Assembly (NCBI GenBank): GCA_902629585.1
Contig: CACORI010000004.1
Location: 1-64,000 of the forward strand
DNA: 64,000 nt
Reading direction: 5' to 3'
DNA from: an uncultured Pelagibacteraceae bacterium
GTDB taxonomy: Bacteria > Pseudomonadota > Alphaproteobacteria > Pelagibacterales > Pelagibacteraceae
Part shown: positions 9,385 to 18,715 of the stretch, one piece after another
How positions within the stretch are numbered: the first letter of the stretch is position 1
Layout of the letters: every line of letters begins with the position of its first letter
The notes under the pieces: model-generated
Databases searched by the model: none
The model's input: only the letters and a program-made list of their open reading frames with translations
Told to the model about the DNA's origin: nothing
Program-made: the position numbers and the translations under genes

Positions 9385-9946
9385 AATTGGAGTTCTTGGA
9401 GATATAGGATCGGGCAAAAGTTACGTGGCGAAAGAATTTGGGTATCCCGTGTTCGATGCAGACTACGAAGTAAGTAAATTGTATCAAAAAAATAAAAAAG
9501 TCTATAAAAAATTAAAAAAAATATTGCCAAAATATATAGATGTTTTTCCTGTAGATAAAAATCAAATAACAAAAGCTATTTTAGGTAACAGATCTAATCT
9601 TAAAAAAATTGTTAAGATAATTCATGGTGAAATAAGAAAAAAAATGAAATTATTTATAAAAAAAAATAAAAACAAAAAAGCACTAATTTTTGATATACCT
9701 TTACTATTAGAAAACAAGATATCAGATAATTCTTTTATTTTAGTCTTTGTTAATTCAAAAAAGAGCGATGTTTTAAAGAGACTTAAAAATAGACCCAATT
9801 ATAACAAAAAACTTTTAGAAAAATTTAAAAAAATTCAATTTTCACTAGAGTATAAAAAAAAAAGATCTCAATTTGTTATTAATAATAAATTTACTAATAA
9901 TTCCGTTAAGATTGGTGTAAAAGATATTTTGAAACAAATATTATAA
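9377..9946 (+). CDS. coaE: dephospho-CoA kinase CoaE
   Basis: ATP-dependent final step of coenzyme A synthesis. The 189-residue protein begins with the P-loop GDIGSGKSYVAKEFG and has the conserved FDAD motif soon after, followed by the LIFDIPLLLE segment characteristic of CoaE. It starts 8 bases before the aroE stop and is immediately followed by dnaQ with no spacer. The C-terminal half is unusually rich in lysine, consistent with the composition of the whole window. Confidence 0.93.
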   Translation: MIKIGVLGDIGSGKSYVAKEFGYPVFDADYEVSKLYQKNKKVYKKLKKILPKYIDVFPVDKNQITKAILGNRSNLKKIVKIIHGEIRKKMKLFIKKNKNKKALIFDIPLLLENKISDNSFILVFVNSKKSDVLKRLKNRPNYNKKLLEKFKKIQFSLEYKKKRSQFVINNKFTNNSVKIGVKDILKQIL

Positions 9947-10612
9947 ATGAAGGAAATAGTTTTAGACACTGAAACAACTGGTATTTCTATCAAAGATGGT
10001 CACAGAATAGTAGAAATAGGGTGTATAGAATTAGATAATTTGGTACCTACAAAAAATAATTTCCATTGTTATTTAAACCCTGAGAGAAAAGTTTCGGAAA
10101 AAGCATTTGCAGTTCATGGATACTCTGATGAGTTTTTGAGAAATCAAGAAAAATTTAGCCAAGTTGCAGAAAGATTCTTAGAGTTTATTGAAGGAAAAAG
10201 ACTTATAATTCATAATGCAGAATTTGATTTATCTCATTTAAATAATGAGCTTAACTTAATTGGTAAAAAGAATATTAAAAATGAAATATTAGATACACTA
10301 ATTTTGGCGAGAACTAAATTTCCTGGTTCATCTACAAGCCTTGATTCATTGTGTAAAAAATACAGAATTGATAACTCAAAAAGAGTTCAACATAGCGCTT
10401 TAGTAGATTGTGAATTATTATCAAAAGTTTATATAAATTTAATAGACCAGAAAGAACCGACATTGGATTTTATGAGAGAAGATGAAAATTTAAAATCTAG
10501 TGAGAAAGAGAAAATTATTTACTTTAAAAAAATTGTTCAAATATCACAAGATGAGAAAAAAAAACATTCTCAATATTTAAAAACTGATCTTAAAAAAAAT
10601 TATTTTAATTAA
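9947..10612 (+). CDS. dnaQ: DNA polymerase III epsilon subunit (3'-5' proofreading exonuclease)
   Basis: Proofreading exonuclease of the replicative polymerase. The 221-residue protein starts MKEIVLDTETTGI, giving the ExoI D-x-E metal-binding pair; HNAEFDLSHL is ExoII and HSALVDCELLSKVY is ExoIII with its His/Asp pair. Its position after coaE follows the alphaproteobacterial origin-region order. The 3' end overlaps the convergent secB by 8 bases. Confidence 0.95.
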   Translation: MKEIVLDTETTGISIKDGHRIVEIGCIELDNLVPTKNNFHCYLNPERKVSEKAFAVHGYSDEFLRNQEKFSQVAERFLEFIEGKRLIIHNAEFDLSHLNNELNLIGKKNIKNEILDTLILARTKFPGSSTSLDSLCKKYRIDNSKRVQHSALVDCELLSKVYINLIDQKEPTLDFMREDENLKSSEKEKIIYFKKIVQISQDEKKKHSQYLKTDLKKNYFN

Positions 10613-11033
10613 ATCTTTCATTATATAATTTATTAAAGTCTATTTTCTTTTCTAATTTAATTCCCGGATGTCCAGAACTATGAATTAAGTTTAAGAAAAG
10701 ACTTTCTAAATCAGGATAGATTGCATTTGGTACATCACATAAAATTATTTTCTCCAGATCTTTTTTTTCTTTTACCGAGTCGTCTATTTTAATTATTGTG
10801 GCATAAACAATTTCGTAATAAGATTTTTTATCATTGGGTTCTTTATCTTCAAATTTTAAAGTAGTATTGACTTCAATAAGTTTATTTTTTAAAGCTTTAG
10901 ATGTAATATCGATATTTAATTGATATTTTGAAATATTCTCTTTAACAAATAAAAATGTTTCAACATCCGGGGTTTCACTAGATAAGTCTTTTACGTATTT
11001 TGTTAGTATTTTAAATTTTTCTGTCATTATCAT
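10605..11033 (-). CDS. secB: protein-export chaperone SecB
   Basis: Tetrameric cytoplasmic chaperone that keeps preproteins unfolded and delivers them to SecA. The 142-residue sequence has the SecB pattern of alternating beta-strands, including KFKILTKYVKDLSSETPD at the N-terminus and the late APNAIYPDLES-like segment (here CDVPNAIYPDLES, FLNLIHSSGHP). Translation may begin at either of two close ATG codons (11033 or 11027). It overlaps the upstream fxsA-like gene by 23 bases, implying coupled expression, and tail-overlaps dnaQ. Confidence 0.9.
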   Translation of the reverse strand: MIMTEKFKILTKYVKDLSSETPDVETFLFVKENISKYQLNIDITSKALKNKLIEVNTTLKFEDKEPNDKKSYYEIVYATIIKIDDSVKEKKDLEKIILCDVPNAIYPDLESLFLNLIHSSGHPGIKLEKKIDFNKLYNERFN

Positions 11034-11436
11034 CTTCTATATCCTCATACTCACCTTCGATAAAATTATTTTTATTTTCTTCTTTTTTTTTTATTTTATT
11101 TGAAATTTTCCCAAATATGAGTTTTCTCGTAATTGGAAAAATAAGTAAAAATCCAAGTAAATCAGTTGCAAAACCTGGAATTATTAGAAGAAAAGCCGCA
11201 AATGCAATTGCAGCACCCGATATAATTTCATAAGCAGGAACTTCATTTTTAATAATTTGAGAAAAACCAGATTTTATGGTGTTAAGTCCTTCATATTTTG
11301 CGTAATACACACCAATAATTGCTGTTATAAGTATCAGTAAAATTGTATTAAAAGCCCCTATTTGAGAACCTATTTTAATAAAAAGATAGATTTCTAAAAT
11401 TGGAATTAAAATTATTGATAATAAGATAGGACTCAT
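11011..11436 (-). CDS. fxsA: FxsA-family cytoplasmic membrane protein
   Basis: Small inner-membrane protein of the FxsA family, whose E. coli member counters phage T7 exclusion by the F plasmid; its normal role is unclear. The 141 residues show an N-terminal hydrophobic segment (LLSIILIPILEIYLFI), the family GAFNTILLILITAIIG helix, then AAFLLIIPGFATDLLGFLL, the typical P-G-F-xTD-xxG motif, and a charged C-terminal tail. It is paired with secB on the minus strand and shares a 15-base divergent spacer region with the Tim44-like gene. Confidence 0.85.
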   Translation of the reverse strand: MSPILLSIILIPILEIYLFIKIGSQIGAFNTILLILITAIIGVYYAKYEGLNTIKSGFSQIIKNEVPAYEIISGAAIAFAAFLLIIPGFATDLLGFLLIFPITRKLIFGKISNKIKKKEENKNNFIEGEYEDIEDDNDRKI

Positions 11437-11493
11437 TGTACTTTAATGTAATTGTTAGTTGAAATTAATCAACATAGTAATTACATTCGTCTT

Positions 11494-12090
11494 ATGAATT
11501 ACAGCTTTGAATATATAGACATCATCTTACTTGCAATGATTGCTGGTTTTATTTTCTTAAGATTAAGGGGAATACTGGGCAAGAGGACTGGATTTGAGGG
11601 GAAGGCGCCTTCTCAGTTTGAACAAGTGTTGAGTAACGTTCAGAAAGACAACAAATATAAGAGCAATGTGAATTTTGATGATAAAGCGCAACAAGAATTT
11701 TTAAAAGGTGCAAAAATAGCTTATGAAACTATAATTACTGATTTTAGTGATAATGATAACAAAATAACAACTAGCAAACCTCTTTTAAGTGAAAAAATAT
11801 TAAAACAATTTAATGAAGCATTAATTGAGAGAGATAAAAGAGGTCACTTTGCAGAAATAACTTTTATTGGAGTGAACTCTGCAAAAATTAAAGAGCATAA
11901 AAAAGTTGATAATATTTTAAGAGTAACCGTAGACTTTGTAAGTGAAATAATTACTTGCATAAAAGATAAAGAAAAAAAAATAATCTCAGGCGACTCTGAA
12001 AAAATTAAAAAAATTTACGATACATGGGTTTTTGCGAGAGATATGAGATCAATCAATCCTAATTGGCAATTAGTTGATACACTTACATAA
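11494..12090 (+). CDS. Tim44-like domain membrane-anchored protein
   Basis: Alphaproteobacterial relative of mitochondrial Tim44, tethered to the inner membrane by one N-terminal segment and exposing a Tim44 domain. I prefer the ATG at 11494 (198 residues, start MNYSFEYIDIILLAMIAG); an upstream TTG at 11452 is possible but overlaps the divergent promoter space. Residues 6-22 form the membrane segment, followed by a short G/K-rich linker and the Tim44 domain from about residue 65 to the end (KGAKIAYETIITDF and WVFARDMRS..PNW). In other alphaproteobacteria it lies beside secB, fxsA, mltA and an Smr gene; mltA is absent here. Confidence 0.85.
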   Translation: MNYSFEYIDIILLAMIAGFIFLRLRGILGKRTGFEGKAPSQFEQVLSNVQKDNKYKSNVNFDDKAQQEFLKGAKIAYETIITDFSDNDNKITTSKPLLSEKILKQFNEALIERDKRGHFAEITFIGVNSAKIKEHKKVDNILRVTVDFVSEIITCIKDKEKKIISGDSEKIKKIYDTWVFARDMRSINPNWQLVDTLT

Positions 12091-12501
12091 TTGAGCAATA
12101 AAATTTCAGAAAAAGATAAAAAAGATTGGGAAGAATTTCTTTCAAAAAATGAAAAGCTTTACAATAAAGATTTAACTGTTTTAAAGAAAAATCAATTAAA
12201 AACTAAAACGATTGATTTGCATGGATACAGTTTAGATGAAGCCAATAAGATAGTAGAAAAGTCAATTAATATTTCTTATGAGAACAATGTGAAAAAATTA
12301 AAAGTAGTAACAGGTAAAGGACTACATTCACATAATGATAAAGACCCTTATATTTCAAAGAAACTTGGTATTTTGAAATATTCTGTTCCAGACTTCATTA
12401 AAAATAACTCTGAATTAATGAAAAAAATTTTTGCTATAAAAGATGCATCAATAGAAGATGGTGGTAGTGGTGCTTTTTATATTTTTTTTAAAAAAAAATA
12501 G
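12091..12501 (+). CDS. Smr-domain protein
   Basis: Small protein with an Smr domain, often a nicking nuclease or nucleic-acid-binding fold. The 136-residue frame starts with TTG directly after the Tim44-like stop codon. The Smr signature is clear: TKTIDLHGYSLDEA (LDLHG-type motif) and KVVTGKGLHS (TGKG motif), followed by an AFYIFFKKK end typical of the family. The zero-base spacing implies translational coupling with the Tim44-like gene. Substrate unknown. Confidence 0.85.
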   Translation: MSNKISEKDKKDWEEFLSKNEKLYNKDLTVLKKNQLKTKTIDLHGYSLDEANKIVEKSINISYENNVKKLKVVTGKGLHSHNDKDPYISKKLGILKYSVPDFIKNNSELMKKIFAIKDASIEDGGSGAFYIFFKKK

Positions 12502-12534
12502 ACTTAAATTTTTTTTAAATGATAATATGCTTTA

Positions 12535-13374
12535 ATGATAATTTGGTTAGCCTCATATCCAAAAAGTGGAAACACTTTTTTAAGATCTCTATTATCATCT
12601 TACTTTTTTACAAATGATGGAATTTTTAATTTTGAGGTTTTAAAAACTATTAAACAATTCCCACATTTTGGATTGTTTAAAAAAATAGGTGTAGATTTGA
12701 GAGATGAAAAACAAGTTCTTAATAATTATATTAAAGCACAAGAATTATTTAATACTAAAGAGTCATTACAATTTATAAAAACCCACAGCAGTCTTTTGAA
12801 AGGATTTACAAATTATAAAAATACTGCGGGAGCAATATACGTAGTTAGAGATCCAAGAAATGTGGTAATTTCAGCTGCAAATCACTTTAACACTACCATT
12901 GATGAGTCTGTGTCACGTTTACTAAGTTATACTAATCTTGGGGGAGATGTAGATGACTCCAAAATAGCCAATAGAATTACAACCCATCTCACTACTTGGT
13001 CTATGCATTACAATTCTTGGAAAGTTTTACAAAAAAGGAATAGATATTTACTTGTCAAATATGAGGATTTAACAAAAAATACAGAGGAAGTTCTTATTAA
13101 AATTTTAGATTTCATTTATAATCTAATCAATCAAAAATATGTTTTGGATAAATTAAAAATCAAAAATATTTTAAAGACCACAAGTTTTGATTATGTACAA
13201 AATTTAGAAAAAGAGGGTCATTTTCCTGAAAAAGCAAAGCATGGTGAGAAAGAGGGAAAAACATTTTTTAAATATGGTCCAAAAGAAAATAAAAAAGAAA
13301 TACTTGATAAAGTATTAAAAGAAAAAATTGAAGAACAATTAAAAAAGGAAATGATTGAATTGGGTTACTTATAA
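12535..13374 (+). CDS. sulfotransferase-domain protein (copy 1)
   Basis: Predicted PAPS-dependent sulfotransferase of 279 residues. The N-terminal 5'-phosphosulfate loop SYPKSGNTFLRSL and the 3'-phosphate-binding segment YVVRDPRNVVISAANH are both clear, and a KYEDL motif and a C-terminal FFKYGPKEN segment (a degenerate RKG-type motif) follow. A second gene of the same type lies at 24047-24898 with the same opening and C-terminal patterns. It lies alone between the Smr gene and convergent hslU. The acceptor (lipid, glycan or small molecule) is unknown. Confidence 0.85.
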   Translation: MIIWLASYPKSGNTFLRSLLSSYFFTNDGIFNFEVLKTIKQFPHFGLFKKIGVDLRDEKQVLNNYIKAQELFNTKESLQFIKTHSSLLKGFTNYKNTAGAIYVVRDPRNVVISAANHFNTTIDESVSRLLSYTNLGGDVDDSKIANRITTHLTTWSMHYNSWKVLQKRNRYLLVKYEDLTKNTEEVLIKILDFIYNLINQKYVLDKLKIKNILKTTSFDYVQNLEKEGHFPEKAKHGEKEGKTFFKYGPKENKKEILDKVLKEKIEEQLKKEMIELGYL

Positions 13375-13378
13375 ACTT

Positions 13379-14749
13379 TTAAAGTATAAATTTCGATAAA
13401 TCGGTGTCTTTGATAAGATTATCTAAATTTTTATTTATATAATTTTTATTAATTGATATTTTTTCTCCTGAACGATCAGTTGCGGTAAAACTAATTTCAT
13501 CGAGTATTTTTTCTATTATAGTATGAAGTCTTCTTGCACCAATATTTTCCACTGTTGTGTTTACTTCAGAAGCAATATTTGCAATGGCATCTATACCATC
13601 TTCTGTAAACTCTAAGTCAACATTTTCAGTTTTCAATAAAGCTACATACTGTTTAATTAAACTAAAGTCTGGCTCTCTTAAAATTCTTTTAAAGTCTTCG
13701 CTAGTTAAAGCTTCTAACTCTACTCTTATAGGTAGACGTCCTTGAAGTTCAGGAAGCAAATCAGATGGTTTTGCAAGTTGGAATGCTCCTGATGCAATAA
13801 ATAGTATATGGTCTGTTTTAATTGGTCCATGTTTTGTATTTACAGTAGTTCCTTCGATCAAAGGTAATAGATCTCTTTGTACACCTTCTCTAGAAACATC
13901 GCCCCCAACTCTATCGGTCCTTGCAGAAATTTTATCAATTTCATCTAGAAAAACTATCCCATTATTCTCGGTTGAAAGTTTAGCCGCCTTTATAATTTTA
14001 TCTTGTTCAATTAATTTATCAGATTCGTCGTTAATTAATATTTCATGTGACTCTTTTACAGACATTTTTTTCTTTTTTTCTTTGTTGCCCATAGATTTTC
14101 CAATTACTTCACCAATATTAATCATCCCTACATTCGCCCCAGGCATTCCAGGAATTTCAAACGAGGCGCCTCCTGGTCCTGTATCACTCACAGCAATTTC
14201 TATTTCATTATCATCCAAATCTCCGTTTCTTAATCTTTTCCTGAAACTTTCTCTTGTAGCTAAGCTTGCTTTCTTTCCCACTAAGGCATCTAAAACTTTT
14301 TCTTCAGCCAATTTTTGGGCTTTTGCATAAACTTCTCTTCTCTTTTTTATTTTTTCCATAGAAATAGCGATTTCAATTAAATCTCTGACTATTTGTTCTA
14401 CATCTCTACCTACATAACCTACCTCAGTAAATCTTGTAGCCTCAACTTTTACAAAAGGCGCTTCAGCAAGTTTTGATAATCTTCGAGAAATTTCTGTTTT
14501 TCCAACACCAGTTGGGCCAATCATTAAAATATTTTTTGGCAATACTTCATTTTTCATTTCACCTTTTAGAGCTTGTCGTCTCCATCTATTTCTCAAAGCA
14601 ACTGCAACTGCTCTTTTAGCTTTGTTTTGCCCTACAACAAATCGATCTAATTCAGAAACTATTTCTCTAGGTGATAAAGAACTTACTAGAGAAGCTTTTT
14701 CTTTTTGATTTTTTTCTTTTGGTTGTAATTTAGTTACGTTCGAGTCCAT
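13379..14749 (-). CDS. hslU: ATP-dependent protease ATPase subunit HslU
   Basis: AAA+ unfoldase that feeds substrates to HslV. The 456-residue protein has P-loop GPTGVGKT (about 78-85), an intermediate I-domain (roughly 110-240, with [11 protein letters not shown] before it), Walker [12 protein letters not shown], sensor motifs and the terminal tail DLSKFIL, which fits the HslV-docking C-terminus (usually ending YIL). It shares one base with hslV upstream, so the two are translationally coupled. Confidence 0.97.
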   Translation of the reverse strand: MDSNVTKLQPKEKNQKEKASLVSSLSPREIVSELDRFVVGQNKAKRAVAVALRNRWRRQALKGEMKNEVLPKNILMIGPTGVGKTEISRRLSKLAEAPFVKVEATRFTEVGYVGRDVEQIVRDLIEIAISMEKIKKRREVYAKAQKLAEEKVLDALVGKKASLATRESFRKRLRNGDLDDNEIEIAVSDTGPGGASFEIPGMPGANVGMINIGEVIGKSMGNKEKKKKMSVKESHEILINDESDKLIEQDKIIKAAKLSTENNGIVFLDEIDKISARTDRVGGDVSREGVQRDLLPLIEGTTVNTKHGPIKTDHILFIASGAFQLAKPSDLLPELQGRLPIRVELEALTSEDFKRILREPDFSLIKQYVALLKTENVDLEFTEDGIDAIANIASEVNTTVENIGARRLHTIIEKILDEISFTATDRSGEKISINKNYINKNLDNLIKDTDLSKFIL

Positions 14750-15264
14750 TATATTTTTTCAATTTTTACGTTTTCATTTGTAAACACACAAATATCAGAT
14801 GCCACTTTAATTGCTTTTTTTGCAACTTCTTCTGCTGAAATCTCGCTCTCCATTAAAACTTTTCCTGCCGCAAGAGCATAATTCCCCCCTGACCCAATTC
14901 CGATTACGTCTCCTTCTGGTTCCAAAACGTCACCCGTCCCAGAAATAATATAGCTATTGTTTTTATCTCCAACAGCCATTAAAGCTTCTAATCTTCTTAG
15001 ATATTTATCTGTTCTCCAATCCTTTGCTAATTCAACAGCAGCTCTTGATAAATTTCCTGCATGTTTCTCCAATTTTCCCTCTAACCTTTCAAATAATGTT
15101 AATGCATCCGCCGTTGATCCCGCAAAACCAGCAACAACATCTCTTTTTTCAATTTTTCTAACTTTTGAAGCTGTGCTTTTAACAACAGTATTTCCCATAC
15201 TTACTTGTCCATCTCCAGCAACCACAACTTCATTGTTTTTTCTCACTAGTACAATTGTTGTCAT
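14749..15264 (-). CDS. hslV: ATP-dependent protease proteolytic subunit HslV
   Basis: Threonine protease of the bacterial proteasome-like HslUV complex. The 171-residue protein begins [10 protein letters not shown], so the catalytic threonine follows the initiator methionine and is exposed on processing. [21 protein letters not shown] and [11 protein letters not shown] are standard HslV motifs. It precedes hslU with a 1-base overlap. The 89-base gap to divergent hisB probably holds both promoters; near 15264 it is very AT-rich with no decisive signal. Confidence 0.97.
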   Translation of the reverse strand: MTTIVLVRKNNEVVVAGDGQVSMGNTVVKSTASKVRKIEKRDVVAGFAGSTADALTLFERLEGKLEKHAGNLSRAAVELAKDWRTDKYLRRLEALMAVGDKNNSYIISGTGDVLEPEGDVIGIGSGGNYALAAGKVLMESEISAEEVAKKAIKVASDICVFTNENVKIEKI

Positions 15265-15353
15265 ACTTAATAAATGGTAACTATTTTTGATACTTCAAGT
15301 GTTGAGACTGATATTGATATAGCGGAATTATCTATGTATACCATTAAAATTAT

Positions 15354-15944
15354 ATGGCTAGAAAAGGAAAAGTTTTTCGGAAAACTAAAGAAACAAGTAT
15401 CAATGTTGAGGTGAATATTGACGGTAAAGGCAAGTACCAAATTGATACTGGTATAGGCTTCTTAGATCATATGCTTGAACAATTATCAAAGCATTCTCTA
15501 ATAGATTTAAAAGTTAAAGCAAAAGGAGATACTCATATTGATTTACACCACACAACAGAAGACACAGGTATTGCAATCGGAGAAGCTTTAAAAAAAGCTG
15601 CTAAAAAATTTATAGGCATAAAAAGATATGCTGATACAGTTATTCCAATGGATGAAACATTAACCAGAGTTGCGATCGATGTCTCAAACAGACCTTATTT
15701 AATTTGGAAAGTAAAATTAAAAGTTGAAAAACTTGGTGAGATGGACACAGAACTTTTTAAAGAATGGTTCCAAGCTTTCTCTCAATCTGCTGGAATTACT
15801 ATGCATGTTGAAAATATTTACGGCGATAATAGCCACCACATAATTGAGTCTTGTTATAAAGCTTTAGCAAGATCATTGAGAGCTGCATTAGAGATGGATC
15901 CAAGAAATAAAAAAAGCATTCCGTCCACTAAGGGCTCGTTATAA
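15354..15944 (+). CDS. hisB: imidazoleglycerol-phosphate dehydratase HisB
   Basis: Mn-dependent dehydration of imidazole glycerol phosphate, step 6 of histidine synthesis. The 196-residue monofunctional enzyme has the metal-binding repeats [14 protein letters not shown] with [16 protein letters not shown]-type motifs (here [15 protein letters not shown]) and the second set near [15 protein letters not shown]. No phosphatase domain is fused. It leads the hisB-hisH-lipoprotein-hisA-hisF-hisE operon, with 5 bases to hisH. Confidence 0.96.
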   Translation: MARKGKVFRKTKETSINVEVNIDGKGKYQIDTGIGFLDHMLEQLSKHSLIDLKVKAKGDTHIDLHHTTEDTGIAIGEALKKAAKKFIGIKRYADTVIPMDETLTRVAIDVSNRPYLIWKVKLKVEKLGEMDTELFKEWFQAFSQSAGITMHVENIYGDNSHHIIESCYKALARSLRAALEMDPRNKKSIPSTKGSL

Positions 15945-15949
15945 GTTTA

Positions 15950-16582
15950 ATGAACGTTACAATTGTTGATTATAATTCGGGCAATATAAGCTCGGTAATA
16001 AATTCCTTTAAGGAAGTTGCTAAAGATAAAGTGAATATTGGAGTAACTTCAGATTTAAATAAAATTAAATCTTCTGATAAAGTTGTTTTACCAGGGCAGG
16101 GTTCGTTTAAAAGTTGTGTTGATGCACTAAATAAAATTAATGGGTTAGTTGATACTCTAAATGATTTTGTCTTAACAAATAAAAAGCCTCTTCTTGGAAT
16201 TTGTGTTGGTTTACAAATGTTTGCTGATGTTGGTTATGAAGAAACAGAAACTAAGGGTTTAGGCTGGATATCAGGCAAGGTATCAAAAATCGATAATCAA
16301 AATGGAAAATATAAACTTCCTCATATTGGTTGGAATCAAATAAACATTTTGAAAGATAGTAAGATTTTTGAAAATATCAAAAATAATTCACATATGTATT
16401 TTGTTCATAGTTATGAATTTATACCAAAGAATAAAGAAGTTATTTCTGCTACAACAGAATATTCATCAAATATTGTTTGCTCCATAGAGAAAGAAAATAT
16501 TTTTGGGACTCAGTTTCACCCTGAGAAAAGTGATAAAATTGGACTTAAAATAATTGATAACTTTATAAAATTTAATGATTAA
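15950..16582 (+). CDS. hisH: imidazole glycerol phosphate synthase glutaminase subunit HisH
   Basis: Glutaminase that supplies ammonia to HisF. The 210-residue class I amidotransferase has the oxyanion strand VVLPGQGSF, the nucleophilic cysteine in LLGICVGLQMFAD (about Cys85) and the His/Glu pair in GTQFHPEKS. HisF lies two genes downstream. Its stop codon overlaps the start of a 48-residue lipoprotein gene by 8 bases. Confidence 0.95.
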   Translation: MNVTIVDYNSGNISSVINSFKEVAKDKVNIGVTSDLNKIKSSDKVVLPGQGSFKSCVDALNKINGLVDTLNDFVLTNKKPLLGICVGLQMFADVGYEETETKGLGWISGKVSKIDNQNGKYKLPHIGWNQINILKDSKIFENIKNNSHMYFVHSYEFIPKNKEVISATTEYSSNIVCSIEKENIFGTQFHPEKSDKIGLKIIDNFIKFND

Positions 16583-16721
16583 AATTTTTCAATTAATAAT
16601 TTTATTTTTTTTTATAGTATCGTGTCAAAATTATGAGAATAAGAATAACACTATTAAAAAAAAAGATAAAACTTTGAAACTAAAGGTTACCAGTGAGTCT
16701 AAAATAGAATCTAAAAAATGA
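16575..16721 (+). CDS. small lipoprotein encoded inside the his operon
   Basis: A 48-codon frame (ATG at 16575, TGA at 16719-16721) fills the space between hisH and hisA. It overlaps hisH by 8 bases and hisA by 4 (ATGA). Residues 4-16 are almost wholly hydrophobic and run into a lipobox Ile-Val-Ser-Cys with the cysteine at residue 17, after which the chain is a lysine/asparagine/serine-rich tail of about 30 residues. This is the layout of a minimal exported lipoprotein. No homologue is recognised and no link to histidine synthesis can be shown. Snug overlaps on both sides support real translation. Confidence 0.7.
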   Translation: MIKIFQLIILFFFIVSCQNYENKNNTIKKKDKTLKLKVTSESKIESKK

Positions 16722-17434
16722 AGATTTTTCCTGCTATAGATATAAAAGATAAAAAATGTGTAAGATTAGTCAAAGGAGATTTTGATAATAAAACCGAATA
16801 TGAAATTTCTCCAGTTGATCAAGCTGGTAAATATAAAAAATATGGTTTTAAAAATTTGCATATTGTTGACTTAGATGGTGCTTTATCTGGTGAAACGGTA
16901 AATCTAGATATTATTCAAGATATAGTTAGTAAATTCGGTCTAAATGTAGAGATAGGTGGTGGTATAAGAAATCTTGAAAGTATTGAAAAGTATATTAACG
17001 CTGGTGTTGAAAAAGTAATTCTGGGAAGTGCTGCTATAAAAGATAAAAATTTTTTAAAAGAAGCTTGTGAGAAATTTTCAAATAAAATTGCTTTAGGTTT
17101 AGATGCTAAAGATGGATATTTGTCAGTATCTGCCTGGAAAGAAAATTTAAACTTATTAACTTTAAACTATTTAAAAGAGGTAAATAGCTATGGTGTGAGT
17201 AGATTAATTTATACTGATATAAATCGAGATGGCATGAAACAAAGTCCAAATTTTGAAGAAACGACAAAAGTTGCCAGGATATCAAATTGTCCTGTAATTA
17301 TTTCTGGTGGGGTTTCATCTATTGATGACGTTAAAAAAGCAAAGAGCTTAAAAAATATTGAAGGTATAATAGTGGGTAAAGCAATTTATGATGGTGATAT
17401 TAAACTAGAGGAACTAGTAAAAGAAGATGCTTAA
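16718..17434 (+). CDS. hisA: ProFAR isomerase HisA
   Basis: Amadori isomerisation of ProFAR to PRFAR. The 238-residue TIM barrel opens with [19 protein letters not shown], bearing the catalytic aspartate, and contains EIGGGIRN and YTDINRDGM with the second catalytic aspartate, plus the phosphate-binding VIISGGVSS. The start overlaps the small lipoprotein gene and the end overlaps hisF by 8 bases, so it is read as part of the same transcript. Confidence 0.95.
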   Translation: MKIFPAIDIKDKKCVRLVKGDFDNKTEYEISPVDQAGKYKKYGFKNLHIVDLDGALSGETVNLDIIQDIVSKFGLNVEIGGGIRNLESIEKYINAGVEKVILGSAAIKDKNFLKEACEKFSNKIALGLDAKDGYLSVSAWKENLNLLTLNYLKEVNSYGVSRLIYTDINRDGMKQSPNFEETTKVARISNCPVIISGGVSSIDDVKKAKSLKNIEGIIVGKAIYDGDIKLEELVKEDA

Positions 17435-18182
17435 AAATAGAATAATTCCATGTCTTGATGTAAAAAATGGTCGAGTCGTTAAAGGAATAAATTTTGTTGA
17501 TCTAAAAGATGCAGGAGATCCAGTTGAGCAAGCTAAAATTTATAGTGATGGTGGAGCAGATGAAATTTGTTTTTTAGATATCACAGCATCTAATGAAAAT
17601 AGAGATATTATTTATGATGTTGTGGCAAAAACTTCAAAGAAGTGCTTCGTGCCGTTGACTGTTGGTGGTGGAGTCAGAAATGTTGATGATATAAATAAAT
17701 TACTTAATTCGGGAGCTGATAAAATTTCAATTAATACAGCAGCTGTTGAAAATTCAAAAATTGTATCTGAAAGTTCAAAAAAGTTTGGATCTCAATGTAT
17801 TGTAGTTGCGATTGATGCAAAAAAAAATGGAGATAAATGGGAAATATTTTCTCATGGAGGAAGAAATAATAGTGGCATCGATGCTTTGGAGTATGCAAAA
17901 CTAATGGAAGAAAATGGAGCTGGAGAGTTATTAGTTACTTCTATGGACAGAGACGGAACACAAGTTGGTTATGATATAGATTTAATATTAAAAATTTCAT
18001 CTAAAGTAAATATCCCAGTTATTGCATCTGGTGGTGTAGGTAATTTAGACCATTTAGTTGATGGAATTAAATTAGGAAAAGCAAGCGCTGTTTTAGCTGC
18101 TTCTATATTTCACTATGGGAAACATACTATTAAAGAAGCAAAGGAATATTTGGAAAGAAAAGGAATACCTGTTAGAAATTAG
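17427..18182 (+). CDS. hisF: imidazole glycerol phosphate synthase cyclase subunit HisF
   Basis: Cyclase that joins ammonia from HisH to PRFAR, giving imidazole glycerol phosphate and AICAR. The 251-residue TIM barrel begins [16 protein letters not shown], with the catalytic Asp, and includes [23 protein letters not shown] with the second Asp, and [14 protein letters not shown] is later used by PurH, encoded at 25400-26935. Immediately followed by hisE. Confidence 0.96.
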   Translation: MLKNRIIPCLDVKNGRVVKGINFVDLKDAGDPVEQAKIYSDGGADEICFLDITASNENRDIIYDVVAKTSKKCFVPLTVGGGVRNVDDINKLLNSGADKISINTAAVENSKIVSESSKKFGSQCIVVAIDAKKNGDKWEIFSHGGRNNSGIDALEYAKLMEENGAGELLVTSMDRDGTQVGYDIDLILKISSKVNIPVIASGGVGNLDHLVDGIKLGKASAVLAASIFHYGKHTIKEAKEYLERKGIPVRN

Positions 18183-18183
18183 A

Positions 18184-18456
18184 ATGTTTGATACCTTAAA
18201 TAGTTTAATTAAACTTATCAGAGAAAGAAAAGAAAAACCTATTGAGGGATCTTATACAAATAAGCTGCTTAAAGATAAATCTTTAATAAAGTCTAAAGTA
18301 TTAGAGGAGATTAATGAACTTATTGAGGCAGTAGAAAAAGACACAAATAAGTTACATGAGAGTGCGGACGTCCTTTATCATCTGATCGTTTACCTAGAAT
18401 CAAACGATATTAAAATTGAAGATGTAATGGATGAACTTAAAAAAAGGAGAAAATAG
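18184..18456 (+). CDS. hisE: phosphoribosyl-ATP pyrophosphatase HisE
   Basis: Hydrolyses phosphoribosyl-ATP to phosphoribosyl-AMP. I start at the ATG at 18184, one base after the hisF stop, giving 90 residues beginning MFDTLNSLIKLI; an earlier frame start at 18115 lies inside hisF and adds unrelated residues. The MazG-like helix motif EEINELIEAVEKD and ESADVLYHLIVYL with metal-binding acidic residues are present. HisI is not fused and is not in the window. Confidence 0.93.
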   Translation: MFDTLNSLIKLIRERKEKPIEGSYTNKLLKDKSLIKSKVLEEINELIEAVEKDTNKLHESADVLYHLIVYLESNDIKIEDVMDELKKRRK

Positions 18457-18468
18457 AAAGGATGACGC

Positions 18469-18684
18469 ATGAAACATGTTACAAGAAAAAGACACATAGC
18501 CAAGACTCTTACTTGGCGAATTCTCGCTACAACTGATACATTTATAATAGCTTGGTTTATTACTGGAGAGTGGAATTGGGCAGGAGCAATAGCTGGAATG
18601 GAAGTAATTACAAAAATGTTTTTATATTATTTTCACGAGCGAGCTTGGTATAAGCACATAAAGTTTGGACTTGAAGAAAAATAG
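18469..18684 (+). CDS. DUF2061-family small membrane protein
   Basis: A 71-residue protein with the DUF2061 pattern: KTLTWRILATTDTFIIAWFI, a second hydrophobic stretch around GAIAGMEVITKMFLYYF and the closing HERAWYKHIKFG. Two membrane helices are likely. An AGGA motif 8-9 bases before the ATG makes a strong ribosome-binding site for this AT-rich genome. The family lacks a known activity; in other bacteria it lies next to sulfur-assimilation or small-molecule genes. Placed between hisE and a HIT gene. Confidence 0.8.
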   Translation: MKHVTRKRHIAKTLTWRILATTDTFIIAWFITGEWNWAGAIAGMEVITKMFLYYFHERAWYKHIKFGLEEK

Positions 18685-18715
18685 TGATATTTTTATAAGA
18701 AATAAAATTTTTCAT

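Noticed and set aside
18115-18183. Extended N-terminus of hisE
   Set aside because: It lies in hisF and adds residues foreign to HisE; the ATG at 18184 fits.
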